A stretch of 64,000 nucleotides of DNA from Pseudomonas sp. TH31 (GTDB lineage: Bacteria > Pseudomonadota > Gammaproteobacteria > Pseudomonadales > Pseudomonadaceae), in the NCBI RefSeq assembly GCF_016650815.1, contig NZ_JAEKEZ010000010.1, forward strand, positions 248,001 through 312,000, read 5' to 3'. Positions 22,849-31,044 of this stretch are shown piece by piece. The notes under the pieces were generated by a model. It made no database searches and was not told where the DNA came from. It worked only from the letters and a program-made list of their open reading frames with translations. The translations under genes were made by a program, and so were the position numbers. Each line of letters begins with the position of its first letter. Within the stretch, counting starts at the first letter, position 1.

Positions 22849-23784
22849 TCAGGCCGGCACTTCGTCGAGCATCAGGCGTTGGCGCACCACGTCGACGAGC
22901 TTGTCTGGCTGGAACTTGGAAAGGAAGTTGTCGCAGCCGACCTTCTTGACCATCGAATCGTTGAAACTGCCGGATAGCGAGGTGTGCAGGACCACATAAA
23001 GGCCACGCAGGCGCGGGTCGTTACGGATTTCGGTGGTCAGGCGATAGCCATCCATTTCCGGCATTTCCGCATCGGTGAAGATCATCAGCAGTTTGTCGGT
23101 CATGACAACGCCGGTATCGGCCCAGGCTTTAAGCATGTTCAGGGCCTTCAGGCCGTCGCTGGCGATGTGCATCTTCACGCCCAACTGTCCGAGGGTGTCG
23201 CGCAATTGCGAGAGCGCCACATTGGAGTCGTCCACCAGCAGCACTTCACGGCCACGGGCACGTTCCAGAACCGGATCATCCAGTTTGTCCTTGGACACCT
23301 TGGCGTTGTACGGAACGATTTCGGCCAGGACTTTTTCCACGTCGATGATCTCCACCAACTGGTCATCGACCTTGCTGATGGCGGTCAGGTAATGCTGGCG
23401 ACCGGCGCTGGTCGGCGGCGGCAGAATGGCTTCCCAGTTCATGTTGACGATGCGGTCCACGCCACCGACCAGGAACGCCTGCACCGAACGGTTGTACTCG
23501 GTGACGATGATGGTACTGGTGGGGCTTGGCACCAGTGGACGCATGCCGATGGCCTGGGACAGGTCGATGACCGGCAGGGTCTGGCCACGCAGGTTGACCA
23601 CGCCGCAGACAAACGGATGGCGCTGGGGCATCAGGGTCAGTTTCGGCAGTTGCAGCACTTCCTGAACCTTGAACACGTTGATCGCGAACAATTGCCGCCC
23701 GGCCAACCGGAACATGAGAATTTCCAGGCGATTCTCACCCACCAGTTGCGTGCGTTGGTCTACCGTGTCGAGAATGCCGGCCAT
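22849..23784 (-). CDS. cheV: Chemotaxis coupling protein CheV
   Basis: 311 aa. CheW-like domain at about 15-165 (EILMFRLAGRQLFAINVFKV; FVCGVVNLRGQTLPVIDLSQ) fused to a response-regulator receiver at about 180-305, with the phosphoacceptor in MIFTDAEMPEMDGYRL and the Lys in NFLSKF. CheV couples chemoreceptors to CheA in the cytoplasm and is tuned by phosphorylation. A FliA-type promoter about 45 bases upstream puts it in the flagellar late class. No other che gene is in the window. Confidence 0.94.
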   Translation of the reverse strand: MAGILDTVDQRTQLVGENRLEILMFRLAGRQLFAINVFKVQEVLQLPKLTLMPQRHPFVCGVVNLRGQTLPVIDLSQAIGMRPLVPSPTSTIIVTEYNRSVQAFLVGGVDRIVNMNWEAILPPPTSAGRQHYLTAISKVDDQLVEIIDVEKVLAEIVPYNAKVSKDKLDDPVLERARGREVLLVDDSNVALSQLRDTLGQLGVKMHIASDGLKALNMLKAWADTGVVMTDKLLMIFTDAEMPEMDGYRLTTEIRNDPRLRGLYVVLHTSLSGSFNDSMVKKVGCDNFLSKFQPDKLVDVVRQRLMLDEVPA

Positions 23785-23826
23785 TAATGACTCCTGGGCT
23801 TGTTCTGATGAATTTACTAAAGAGGG

Positions 23827-23853
23827 TTATCGGCTGTTATTGCCGGACCTTGA
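23827..23853 (-). promoter_or_regulatory. FliA (sigma-28) promoter of cheV
   Basis: On the minus strand TCAAG (23853-23849), 14 bases, GCCGATAA (23834-23827). The -10 is a perfect sigma-28 element. The predicted start is about 35 bases before the cheV ATG. Confidence 0.75.
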
Positions 23854-23860
23854 CCCTCAG

Positions 23861-24226
23861 ACAAAATGCCATGCCCAGCCATTGATGCCACATTAACATC
23901 ATGCTTTACTGACCCCGTATTTTTCATCACACCTGACTCCTGCGGCGCGACCTCGGTTTGCACGTTAGGTTCCCCTGTGTAAGGGATTCCCCTAGTAACA
24001 ATCAGGCCCAACCTGATATTCGCAATATCCAATAGCCATTAATGTGACGCCATTCTCATTGCATGAACGGAGTCAGGCTTTTGTGTGCGATCGCAGGTCA
24101 GTGGCCCTCCACCCTCTCGAGTTCTCCAGCGTGTGCAATAGCCTGCCGGGGTGCGTTCGCGCAAAAACTCGTGATTATCGACACACACGACATTCCCTCA
24201 CCTGACATGAAGTTGTGGAGATAAGC
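23861..24226. other. Intergenic stretch, 366 bp
   Basis: Lower GC than the surrounding genes, no credible gene. A small minus-strand frame (23817-24032) overlaps the cheV promoter and has atypical codons. The promoter of the plus-strand gene at 24227 must lie here but I see no clear consensus. Confidence 0.5.
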
Positions 24227-24847
24227 ATGCCGTACGACCATAAAGAGGGCGCTCAACGGCTTCCCGAGTTTCTCGTCGAGGCTGAAACACTCCTGGCTAA
24301 ATCCGAGGAATGTCTCAGTCATCTGCAACTGATCAGCAATGACACCGACGCCATTGACTGCATGCTCAGCTCCCTCCTGAAGCTGGCAAACAAGGCTGAT
24401 GCCCTGGCACTGGAAGCGGTTTCAGAATTTTCGCTGCATATTCATGGCTTGTTGAATCACGCCCAACACCACCTGGCCCTGAACGATCAAGCCCTCGATG
24501 CGCTGAAAGATTGCTTTACGCTGATGGCCTGGCAACTTGAACTTATCGATCAGAAAACCGGACAGTTAACCCTCGATGACAGAGAGCAGACGTCTTTGAT
24601 TGAGGCGTTTGCCTTTCAACTCGGGCAAAACCGTTTTCAGCCCCCGTCCACGCCAAGCCACTTACCCTCGTGGCCTTCTCGGAACGGCAAGCCTAGATTT
24701 GCCGGCCAACTGGCGACGCCTGGTTGTCTTATTGCCCAGACCCCACTCAATAACTCGAGCGCGCCTGTCGCAATTGAAACTTTCATACCTGTCAGCGACA
24801 GCACTAAACAAATAACTGTTTCTGTCGCGCAAGGACTATTGCTCTAG
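24227..24847 (+). CDS. Unknown protein, helical, Hpt-like N-terminal part
   Basis: 206 aa, not recognised. Residues about 8-135 look like a helical bundle with a run of Leu/Ala heptads (FLVEAETLLAKSEECLSHLQ; MLSSLLKLANKADALALEAV; LHIHGLLNHAQHHLALNDQ), similar in layout to the Hpt (P1) domain of CheA or to phosphotransfer proteins, but the expected A-H-x-L-K-G phosphoacceptor is missing. The last 70 residues are low-complexity, rich in Pro/Ser/Thr, and could be a real tail or the result of an undetected frame break near 24630. The ATG at 24227 follows GGAGATAAGC; an upstream GTG at 24215 is possible. Next gene on the same strand is a sensor kinase. Confidence 0.5.
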   Translation: MPYDHKEGAQRLPEFLVEAETLLAKSEECLSHLQLISNDTDAIDCMLSSLLKLANKADALALEAVSEFSLHIHGLLNHAQHHLALNDQALDALKDCFTLMAWQLELIDQKTGQLTLDDREQTSLIEAFAFQLGQNRFQPPSTPSHLPSWPSRNGKPRFAGQLATPGCLIAQTPLNNSSAPVAIETFIPVSDSTKQITVSVAQGLLL

Positions 24848-25212
24848 CACTCAGGTAATACCTGAGCATAAAAATAAATCGCCAATTACCTTCGGCACCC
24901 TCGTGTGACAATAACCACACTTTTTCCATTATGGAACTAACGTCCAGAACAGCCAAATTCCTGACTGTCTGGACATATATGCCAAACGCGACCAACGGTA
25001 TCTTAAGTGGTATTATGCCGCCCATTAGTTGGCTTCAATTAATGGCATCGTGATTCCAGACGAAAGCGGCCCGATAAACTTCAAGGCCCGATTTCAACCA
25101 CTGGTTTCACCCGTTGAAGTCGGTGTTTCACCCAATAGTTTTTTTCAGACAGAGATCCGTCAGGCCCCCTGACCGATCTGCCCGCAGCGAATATCCATTG
25201 GCTCCATCCGCT
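24848..25212. other. Intergenic stretch, 365 bp
   Basis: AT-richer than the genes around it. It contains a small palindrome (CCATTA...TAATGG near 25025-25050) and no gene I can support. Presumably holds the promoter of the kinase/regulator pair that follows. Confidence 0.4.
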
Positions 25213-26106
25213 ATGTACGCCAGCCTCAAGTCAATCACCACGTGGCCACCTTCCCGAGAAAACGCGCGTCGGTTCACTCTGTTGCTGTGTACTTGCTCAG
25301 CACTTGGCAGCGCGTTGGTCTATGGCTTGTCCACTCACCTGCCGGCGGGTCTGCTGGTGCTCAATATGGCAGCACTTGCCTGCGTCTGGGTCGGGCATCG
25401 CCTCTCTCGCAAATCAATAAAGTTTCAGCCACAAGAGCTGGCCGACCGGCTTCTGCAAGTACAGGAAAACGAACGCCATCGGCTCAGCCGGGAGTTGCAC
25501 GACGACATCGGCCAGTTACTGACGGCAGCGAAACTTCAAAGTGAATGGCTCAAACGTCGGCTGCCCGAAGACCTGCAGGACCACTGCTCGACGCTCTGCG
25601 ATACCCTGGAAGAAACATTGACCAAGGTGCGTGATGTGTCGGCCATCCTCAATCCTCGGCAACTGACCAGTCTTGGGCTGGAAGCCAGTTTGCGGGCACA
25701 CTTGCTCAAGACCCTGGCCAATACGTCGGTGCACTGGAGCCTGGAGTGTCATCAGCGCCTGACCGGGATCCCGGAGGAAATGGCCCTGGCGGCCTTCCGG
25801 ATTACTCAGGAAGCGGTGACCAATATCCTGCGCCACGCCGAGGCCAGGAATTTGTTGGTACGCCTGCAACGCCTGCCTCAGGGCCTGACACTGCTGATCA
25901 GCGACGACGGCCAGGGCTTTGCGCCCGCGGTAAACCCCGGGCGTGAAGGGCAGCGCGGAATGGCCGGGATGTCGGAACGGATCGATCAATTGGGCGGGAC
26001 CTTGAGCGTGACCAGCGAGCCGGGCAAAGGCACTCAAATCGAAGCACTTTTCCCCTGGGCACCCCGCGCGCTCGAGCGGGCCAGCACGAATAAGGTTCTG
26101 CGTTGA
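25213..26106 (+). CDS. NarL-type sensor histidine kinase
   Basis: 297 aa. Two membrane segments (about 20-41 and 45-63: FTLLLCTCSALGSALVYGLS and LPAGLLVLNMAALACVWVGH) with a very short loop, then the HisKA_3 dimerisation domain with the phosphoacceptor His in ENERHRLSRELHDDIGQLL, and a HATPase domain (ITQEAVTNILRHAEA, ISDDGQGFAP, GTQIEALFPW). There is almost no periplasmic part, so the signal is probably sensed in the membrane or cytoplasm. The start at 25213 fits domain limits; a TTG 33 codons upstream is the alternative. The partner regulator overlaps its stop. Confidence 0.85.
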   Translation: MYASLKSITTWPPSRENARRFTLLLCTCSALGSALVYGLSTHLPAGLLVLNMAALACVWVGHRLSRKSIKFQPQELADRLLQVQENERHRLSRELHDDIGQLLTAAKLQSEWLKRRLPEDLQDHCSTLCDTLEETLTKVRDVSAILNPRQLTSLGLEASLRAHLLKTLANTSVHWSLECHQRLTGIPEEMALAAFRITQEAVTNILRHAEARNLLVRLQRLPQGLTLLISDDGQGFAPAVNPGREGQRGMAGMSERIDQLGGTLSVTSEPGKGTQIEALFPWAPRALERASTNKVLR

Positions 26107-26762
26107 CTTGTAACTTACTTCTGGTGGATGACCACTCGCTTATCCGGGCAGGCGTGCGCGCTCTGGTGCTGGATATTCCCGGCTACGCGGTCGTTGGCGA
26201 GGCCAGTGACGGCTCGCAACTGCTGGAGATGGTCGAGCAACTGTCGCCGGACATCGTCCTGTTGGATATTTCCATGAAGGAAACCGGCGGCCTCGAAGCC
26301 TTGCAGCGACTTAAAAGAGTTCGCCCGCAAAGCAAGGTACTGATTCTGTCGATGCACACCGACCCGACACTGATCATGCAAGCGTTGGAGTCCGGCGCCC
26401 ACGGTTACTTGCTCAAGGACACCACGGCCACCGAGCTCGAACACGCACTGGACGCCTTGCGCAACAACGAACGCTATCTGAGCCCGGCCATTGCCCACAC
26501 GGTGATCAACCAGGCACTGACGCGCACTCAGAAAAACCAGCCGACTATTGCGGACTCTCACAACCTGACGGCCCGTCAGCTGGAAATCCTGCGCCTGATC
26601 GTTCGCGGCAAATCCACCCGGGAAATCGCCAACGGTCTGGGCCTGAGTATCAAGACGGTCGAAACCCACCGCGCGCAGATCATGAAACGCTTGCAGATCT
26701 ACGACGTGGCAGGCCTGGTGCTGTTTGCCGTGCGCGAACAGATCATCAGCCTGGATGATTGA
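26103..26762 (+). CDS. NarL/FixJ-type response regulator
   Basis: 219 aa. Receiver domain at about 3-118 (LLLVDDHSLIRAGVRAL; phosphoacceptor Asp in DIVLLDISM; KVLILSMH; GYLLKDTT) and LuxR-type helix-turn-helix at about 150-210 (LTARQLEILRLIVRGKSTRE, then IANGLGLSIKTVETHRAQI). The start is a TTG whose bases overlap the TGA of the kinase gene, so the two are coupled; no better start exists before the receiver. It overlaps the 3' end of yegS by 17 bases on the other strand. Targets unknown. Confidence 0.85.
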   Translation: MTCNLLLVDDHSLIRAGVRALVLDIPGYAVVGEASDGSQLLEMVEQLSPDIVLLDISMKETGGLEALQRLKRVRPQSKVLILSMHTDPTLIMQALESGAHGYLLKDTTATELEHALDALRNNERYLSPAIAHTVINQALTRTQKNQPTIADSHNLTARQLEILRLIVRGKSTREIANGLGLSIKTVETHRAQIMKRLQIYDVAGLVLFAVREQIISLDD

Positions 26763-27663
26763 CCGCCGGCGATGAACCCAGCAGCGGCGAGTTCGGCGGT
26801 AAATGCACACGCAATGCCGCCTCACGCGCCTCGAAACGCAAGCTGTCGCCCTCCAGAGGCTCACCATCGAGGTTGATGTGCAGGCCTTCCGCGACTTTGA
26901 TCTCGACCCACGGCAAACGGGCTCGCACGAACATGTTGTCGATGCCGAAGCCATCGGCCAGCAGGTTTTTCAAAGTGCCGACCAGCTCCTGCGGCGCCGG
27001 CAGAATGCTGATATCCAGCAATCCATCGTCAACCAGCGCTTGCGGGCACAGCACACGACCACCACCGGCCTGTCGGCCATTTCCGATACCTAATGCCAAC
27101 AGCTCGCCACGCCAGTAAAAGTCCGGTCCCTGCAATTCGCCATAGGCCGCATGCAATTCACTGAAGCGCGATAAACCGGTGAACAGGTACGCCGCCCCAC
27201 CCAGAACCTTTTTCAGTTCCTCCGACGTATTGGCGGTGACATTACTGCCAAAACCGCCAGTGGCCATATTCAGAAACACTTGTCCGCCTACCTCGCCCAG
27301 GTCGATAGAGACCGGGACGCTGTCCAGAAGCTCCAGTGCCCGGGCAGGCTCCAGAGAGATGCCTGCTGCGCGCGCAAAATCATTAGCGGTTCCCAATGGC
27401 ATCAACACCAGGCTGGACTCGTTCGAATGCGCGGCCATGGCCTCGGCGATATCGCGAAAGGTGCCATCGCCGCCGCCGGCAATAATCTGCGTATAACCCG
27501 CTGCCTGCGCTTCACCCACCAGACGCAGGGCGTCGCCCGCCTCCCAGGTCAGCCGAACGGCCAGCTTCCAGCCCTCCTTGCGCTTGCCTTCGACGGCCGC
27601 GCGCACGTCTTCGTTGAGTGCCTGCTTGCCATGCAGAATCAACAGCGCCTTGCGCTCATCCAT
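26746..27663 (-). CDS. yegS: Lipid kinase YegS-like
   Basis: 305 aa diacylglycerol-kinase-fold lipid kinase. The nucleotide loop IIAGGGDGTFRDIAEA is near residue 60; also LPLGTANDFARAAGI-type segment, NMATGGFGSNVT and the C-terminal LHINLDGEPLEGDSLRF. It phosphorylates a membrane lipid such as phosphatidylglycerol in the E. coli homologue. The ATG at 27663 with GGGGAG upstream is preferred to a GTG three codons earlier. Confidence 0.88.
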   Translation of the reverse strand: MDERKALLILHGKQALNEDVRAAVEGKRKEGWKLAVRLTWEAGDALRLVGEAQAAGYTQIIAGGGDGTFRDIAEAMAAHSNESSLVLMPLGTANDFARAAGISLEPARALELLDSVPVSIDLGEVGGQVFLNMATGGFGSNVTANTSEELKKVLGGAAYLFTGLSRFSELHAAYGELQGPDFYWRGELLALGIGNGRQAGGGRVLCPQALVDDGLLDISILPAPQELVGTLKNLLADGFGIDNMFVRARLPWVEIKVAEGLHINLDGEPLEGDSLRFEAREAALRVHLPPNSPLLGSSPAVNHPG

Positions 27664-27898
27664 TGCTGTCACTCCCCATGATTGGAATCCGTATGGGAGA
27701 TGTTGACCTCGCAGGCACCGGAAAAAGTCAGCAGAACTTGAATTAATTCAGTTCTCGGGCGCCTCTCGCCCTATAGAGCGGGATATTTTCTTACAAAACG
27801 TGAGGAATCGGCTCAATTGACCGAGCCCGGTGATTGGTACACCTTGGGGGCTTGGGGTTTCAATCACCCAAATACATACACACAAGGATGTGCACGCA

Positions 27899-28165
27899 AT
27901 GAATGCAAACGCCTTAAGGGCTCATCAGGCTCAATTCAAAAGCAGCGCAAAACCCACTGGAGAAGTTGATATGGACCCTGGCGTCATTGCACTGGAGACA
28001 CACCTCAAGTGCATCCGCAGGGAAATGGATGAGGTGCGTGGTGACGTGAGATCCATCAAACACCGACTGGCTTACTCCACCGGTGCAACCGCCGTGATCC
28101 TGGGACTTCTGGGGTGGGTCGCCCACAGCCGGTTCGAACAGGTCGTAACGCTCCTGGTGCATTAA
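27899..28165 (+). CDS. Small membrane-anchored coiled-coil protein
   Basis: 88 aa. A hydrophilic N-terminal part, a charged helix (IALETHLKCIRREMDEVRGD followed by VRSIKHRL) of coiled-coil type, and one C-terminal membrane segment (TGATAVILGLLGWVAH). The layout resembles XhlA-type accessory proteins, but nothing of a prophage surrounds it. AAGGATG precedes the ATG. Function unknown. The 235 bases before it hold no gene. Confidence 0.6.
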   Translation: MNANALRAHQAQFKSSAKPTGEVDMDPGVIALETHLKCIRREMDEVRGDVRSIKHRLAYSTGATAVILGLLGWVAHSRFEQVVTLLVH

Positions 28166-28233
28166 GCGCCACGGATGCACGCAAGACCCGGCTCAAGCTA
28201 CCGGGGCCTGCGTGGGTCAGCCAATAGCTGGCA

Positions 28234-29460
28234 TCAGCTCAAGACTTCACTCAGGGGAATGAAATTGACGTATTCACCCTCGATCAGCGTCCGGTCCTCC
28301 AGCACTTCAACCAGGCCCTCAGCCCAAGCGGCGCTGCGTAATACCCCGGAACTCTGGTTCCTGTAGATGATCGCCCGACCCTTCTCGAGACGCCCGCGCA
28401 GGTACTCGCGTCGGTTGCCTGCCTTGGGCCAGACAAACCCTGCCGGCACAGGAAATTTGAGCGGTTCGACGTCTTTGACGCCTTGACGGCGAAAGAGATA
28501 AGGCCGCGCCAGTAAGGCAAAAGTCACCAGCGTCGACGCCGGGTTACCCGGCAAACCAATCACCGGCACACCACGAAAATGCCCGAACGTCAGCGGTTTT
28601 CCGGGCTTGATGGCGAGCTTCCAAAGCGTCAGTTCGCCCTCTTCGCGCAGGGCCATGCCGAGGAAATCGGCTTCGCCCACGGAGACACCTCCCGTGGACA
28701 AAATCAGGTCGACATCCGTCAGTTCGCTTAAACGAGCGCGAGTTATTTCCAGATCATCCACCAGGATGCCCGCGTCAAAGACCTCGCAACCCAAACGCTG
28801 CAACCAGCTACAGAGCAACACGCGATTACTGTTGTAGATCTGCCCCGGGCCCAGGGCCTGACCGGGTTCGACCAGTTCATCGCCGGTGGATAGCACCGCG
28901 ACGCGAACCTTGCGCACCACATCAAGCTCGGCACAGCCCAGTGAAGCCGCCAAGCCCTGCTCGATCGGCCCCAGACGCGTGCCCGCCGACAAGACCAACT
29001 CGCCGACAGTGGTTTCCTGGCCTTGCGGGCGAATGTTTTGACCCACCGTCATGGCCTCGGTGAACACGACGCGCTCGTCTGCCTGAACCTCAGCGTTCTC
29101 CTGCATTTCCACGCAGTCCGCACCCTCGGGCACCGGCGCACCGGTGAAGATTCGTGCGCAAGTCCCAGGCTGCAAGGGCTGCGGTGCCTGGCCAGCAAAA
29201 ATTCTCTGGCTGACCACCAGCGGTTCGCCGGTCCAATCGGCCAGACGCAAGGCATAACCGTCCATGGCACTGTTGGGCCAGGGCGGCAAATCCAGTGTCG
29301 AGATCAGATCGTCCGCCAGCACTCGTCCCTGAACCTGCGCCAGCGGCAGGCGTTCACGTTCAAGAATCGGCGCCGCTTCAGCCATTTCCAGCAAACGCGC
29401 GAGCGCTACCTCGACCGGCATCAAACTGCCCGTCTTGCCAGGCTTACCCGCGGGATTCAC
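28234..29460 (-). CDS. moeA: Molybdopterin molybdenumtransferase MoeA
   Basis: 408 aa. Inserts molybdate into adenylylated molybdopterin in the cytoplasm. Typical segments: LPPWPNSAMDGYALR, RIFTGAPVPEGADCVEMQE, VAVLSTGDELVEPGQ, LILSTGGVSVGEADF, KPGKPLTFGHF and GLPGNPASTLVTF. Starts with GTG at 29460, inside the last codons of moaB (17-base overlap), so translation is coupled; an internal ATG at 29421 would cut residues that homologues share. Confidence 0.93.
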   Translation of the reverse strand: MNPAGKPGKTGSLMPVEVALARLLEMAEAAPILERERLPLAQVQGRVLADDLISTLDLPPWPNSAMDGYALRLADWTGEPLVVSQRIFAGQAPQPLQPGTCARIFTGAPVPEGADCVEMQENAEVQADERVVFTEAMTVGQNIRPQGQETTVGELVLSAGTRLGPIEQGLAASLGCAELDVVRKVRVAVLSTGDELVEPGQALGPGQIYNSNRVLLCSWLQRLGCEVFDAGILVDDLEITRARLSELTDVDLILSTGGVSVGEADFLGMALREEGELTLWKLAIKPGKPLTFGHFRGVPVIGLPGNPASTLVTFALLARPYLFRRQGVKDVEPLKFPVPAGFVWPKAGNRREYLRGRLEKGRAIIYRNQSSGVLRSAAWAEGLVEVLEDRTLIEGEYVNFIPLSEVLS

Positions 29461-29983
29461 AGGGCGCCGCCTGTTTCAGATGAGGGACGAAATTGCACGG
29501 ACGGTGCCGCGAATCCAGTTGCTCAGCGAGAATGCCATCCCAACCGGTGCGCACGGCATTGGTCGAACCTGGCAAGCAGCAGACCAGCGTGCCGTTGGCC
29601 AGACCGGCCAAGGCTCGGGACTGCACGGTCGAGGTACCGATGTCTGCCACCGAAATCTGCCGGAACAGCTCGCCAAAACCATCAACCCGTTTATCCAGCA
29701 GGCAACTCACCGCTTCCGGCGTGCTGTCGCGGCCGGTGAACCCGGTACCGCCAGTGATCAGCACCACCTGCACGACATCGTCGGCAATCCAGGTGGCGAC
29801 TTGCGCACGAATTTTGTAGAGATCATCTTTAAGCAGCACCCGCGCCGCGAGGTTATGACCGGCAGCGCTCAGGCGGTCGACGAACACCTGGCCTGAAGTG
29901 TCGGTTTCCAGGGTACGGGTATCACTGACAGTCAGCACCGCGATGTTAAGCGGCGCGAAAGGTACATCAGCCTTGGTTTTCAT
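29444..29983 (-). CDS. moaB: Molybdenum cofactor protein MoaB
   Basis: 179 aa MoaB/MogA-fold protein that binds molybdopterin, likely for adenylylation. It has NIAVLTVSDTRTLETDTSGQ, VVLITGGTGFTGRDSTPEAV and LPGSTNAVRTGWDGIL. First gene of the moaB-moeA pair and divergent from mobA, 81 bases apart, so the three cofactor genes share a control region. Confidence 0.92.
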   Translation of the reverse strand: MKTKADVPFAPLNIAVLTVSDTRTLETDTSGQVFVDRLSAAGHNLAARVLLKDDLYKIRAQVATWIADDVVQVVLITGGTGFTGRDSTPEAVSCLLDKRVDGFGELFRQISVADIGTSTVQSRALAGLANGTLVCCLPGSTNAVRTGWDGILAEQLDSRHRPCNFVPHLKQAAPCESRG

Positions 29984-30064
29984 AGGCTCGTCCAGTTGTA
30001 GGGTAAACAGCCCGGTGTTATATCACAGCGCCTCATTTTTTCGCCGCCCCCACGGAGAGTTGCC

Positions 30065-30666
30065 ATGACATCAAATACACCACTGTCGCCGTGTTCCATT
30101 CTGCTCCTGGCGGGAGGGCGCGGCCAACGCATGGGCGGCCAGGACAAGGGTTTGATCGAATGGCATGGCGAACCGCTGATTGCACACCTGCACCGCAAGA
30201 CCCGTGCACTCAGCGATGACCTGATCATCTCCTGCAATAGAAACCAGGAAAAATATGCGCCGTATGCCGACCGATTGGTCGTTGATGATCTCGCCGATTT
30301 CCCGGGCCACTGGCCGGTATTCGTGCTGGCCTGAAGGCCGCTCGCCATCCACATCTGCTGGTGTTGCCCTGTGATGTGCCGCGGATTGATGATGCACTGC
30401 TTCAAAGCATGCGCGAAACGGCCGGGCTTCATCCGGACAAACCGCTAATGCTGCGCCACGGCGAACATTGGGAGCCGTTGCTGTGCATTATCCCCGTCGC
30501 CCTTCTGGATGCGTTCGAAAACGCCTGGAGCGAGGGTGAACGCAGCCCGGGCCGGATCATGCGCCAGCTCGGCGCCACTGCCCTGCAATGCCCTGACAAT
30601 GACCCTCGCCTGGCCAACCTGAACACCCCCGAACTGTTAAGTGCACATACCACTGTGTCAGACTGA
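30065..30666 (+). CDS. mobA: Molybdenum cofactor guanylyltransferase MobA (one frame break)
   Basis: Transfers GMP to Mo-molybdopterin. The nucleotide-binding loop is [20 protein letters not shown] at residue 12; also [29 protein letters not shown] and NLNTPELL. The frame breaks at CCCGGG (30301-30306); a fourth G gives [21 protein letters not shown] and 200 aa, the normal length. GGAGAG precedes the ATG. Confidence 0.9.
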
Positions 30667-30675
30667 CACGAGAAG

Positions 30676-30702
30676 GAACTTGCGCACGTTGCATACGTCT
30701 AC
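30676..30702 (+). promoter_or_regulatory. Candidate AlgU (sigma-22) promoter
   Basis: GAACTT (30676-30681), 16 bases, TCTAC (30698-30702), against the consensus GAACTT-N16/17-TCTGA. It is 41 bases before the lipoprotein ATG. The -10 has two mismatches. Confidence 0.4.
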
Positions 30703-30743
30703 AAGCTCAGTAACCAAAAGAATTCATATTCGGAGACACGCTC

Positions 30744-30965
30744 ATGACTCAACGGACCCTCGCCACATTCATGCTCGCGCTGGGCCTTGCCACCCTCGCC
30801 GGTTGCGCATCGCCAACAGTGATCACCTTGAATGACGGTCGTGAAATCCAGGCCGTCGACCAGCCTAAATTCGATTCCGAGTCGGGTTTCTACGAGTTCG
30901 AACAGTTGGACGGCAAGCACACTCGCATCAACAAGGATCAGGTTCGTACTGTTAAAGAGTTGTAA
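30744..30965 (+). CDS. YgdI/YgdR-family lipoprotein
   Basis: 73 aa. Lipoprotein signal with lipobox LAGC (Cys at about 21), then a single DUF903 SH3-like domain: PTVITLNDGREIQAVDQPKF, GFYEFEQLDGKHTRINKDQV, TVKEL. Small outer-membrane or inner-membrane lipoproteins of this family have no settled function. A strong terminator follows at 30991. Confidence 0.88.
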   Translation: MTQRTLATFMLALGLATLAGCASPTVITLNDGREIQAVDQPKFDSESGFYEFEQLDGKHTRINKDQVRTVKEL

Positions 30966-30990
30966 TCTTTGCGGTGATAACCGGATACAG

Positions 30991-31015
30991 AAAAGCCCGC
31001 TAAATGCGGGCTTTT
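30991..31015 (+). terminator. Terminator after lipoprotein gene
   Basis: AAAAGCCCGC-TAAAT-GCGGGCTTTTT, a perfect stem followed by Ts; A-rich left side lets it work in both directions for the convergent gene at 31045. Confidence 0.9.
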
Positions 31016-31044
31016 TCGTGGGCCAAACATCGTGCGACGAGCGA

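Noticed and set aside
23817..24032. 71-codon minus-strand gene upstream of cheV
   Set aside because: Atypical codons, no ribosome site, and the FliA promoter of cheV lies inside it.
27899..28165. XhlA-type prophage lysis protein
   Set aside because: Only the coiled-coil plus anchor layout agrees; there is no holin, endolysin or other phage gene beside it.
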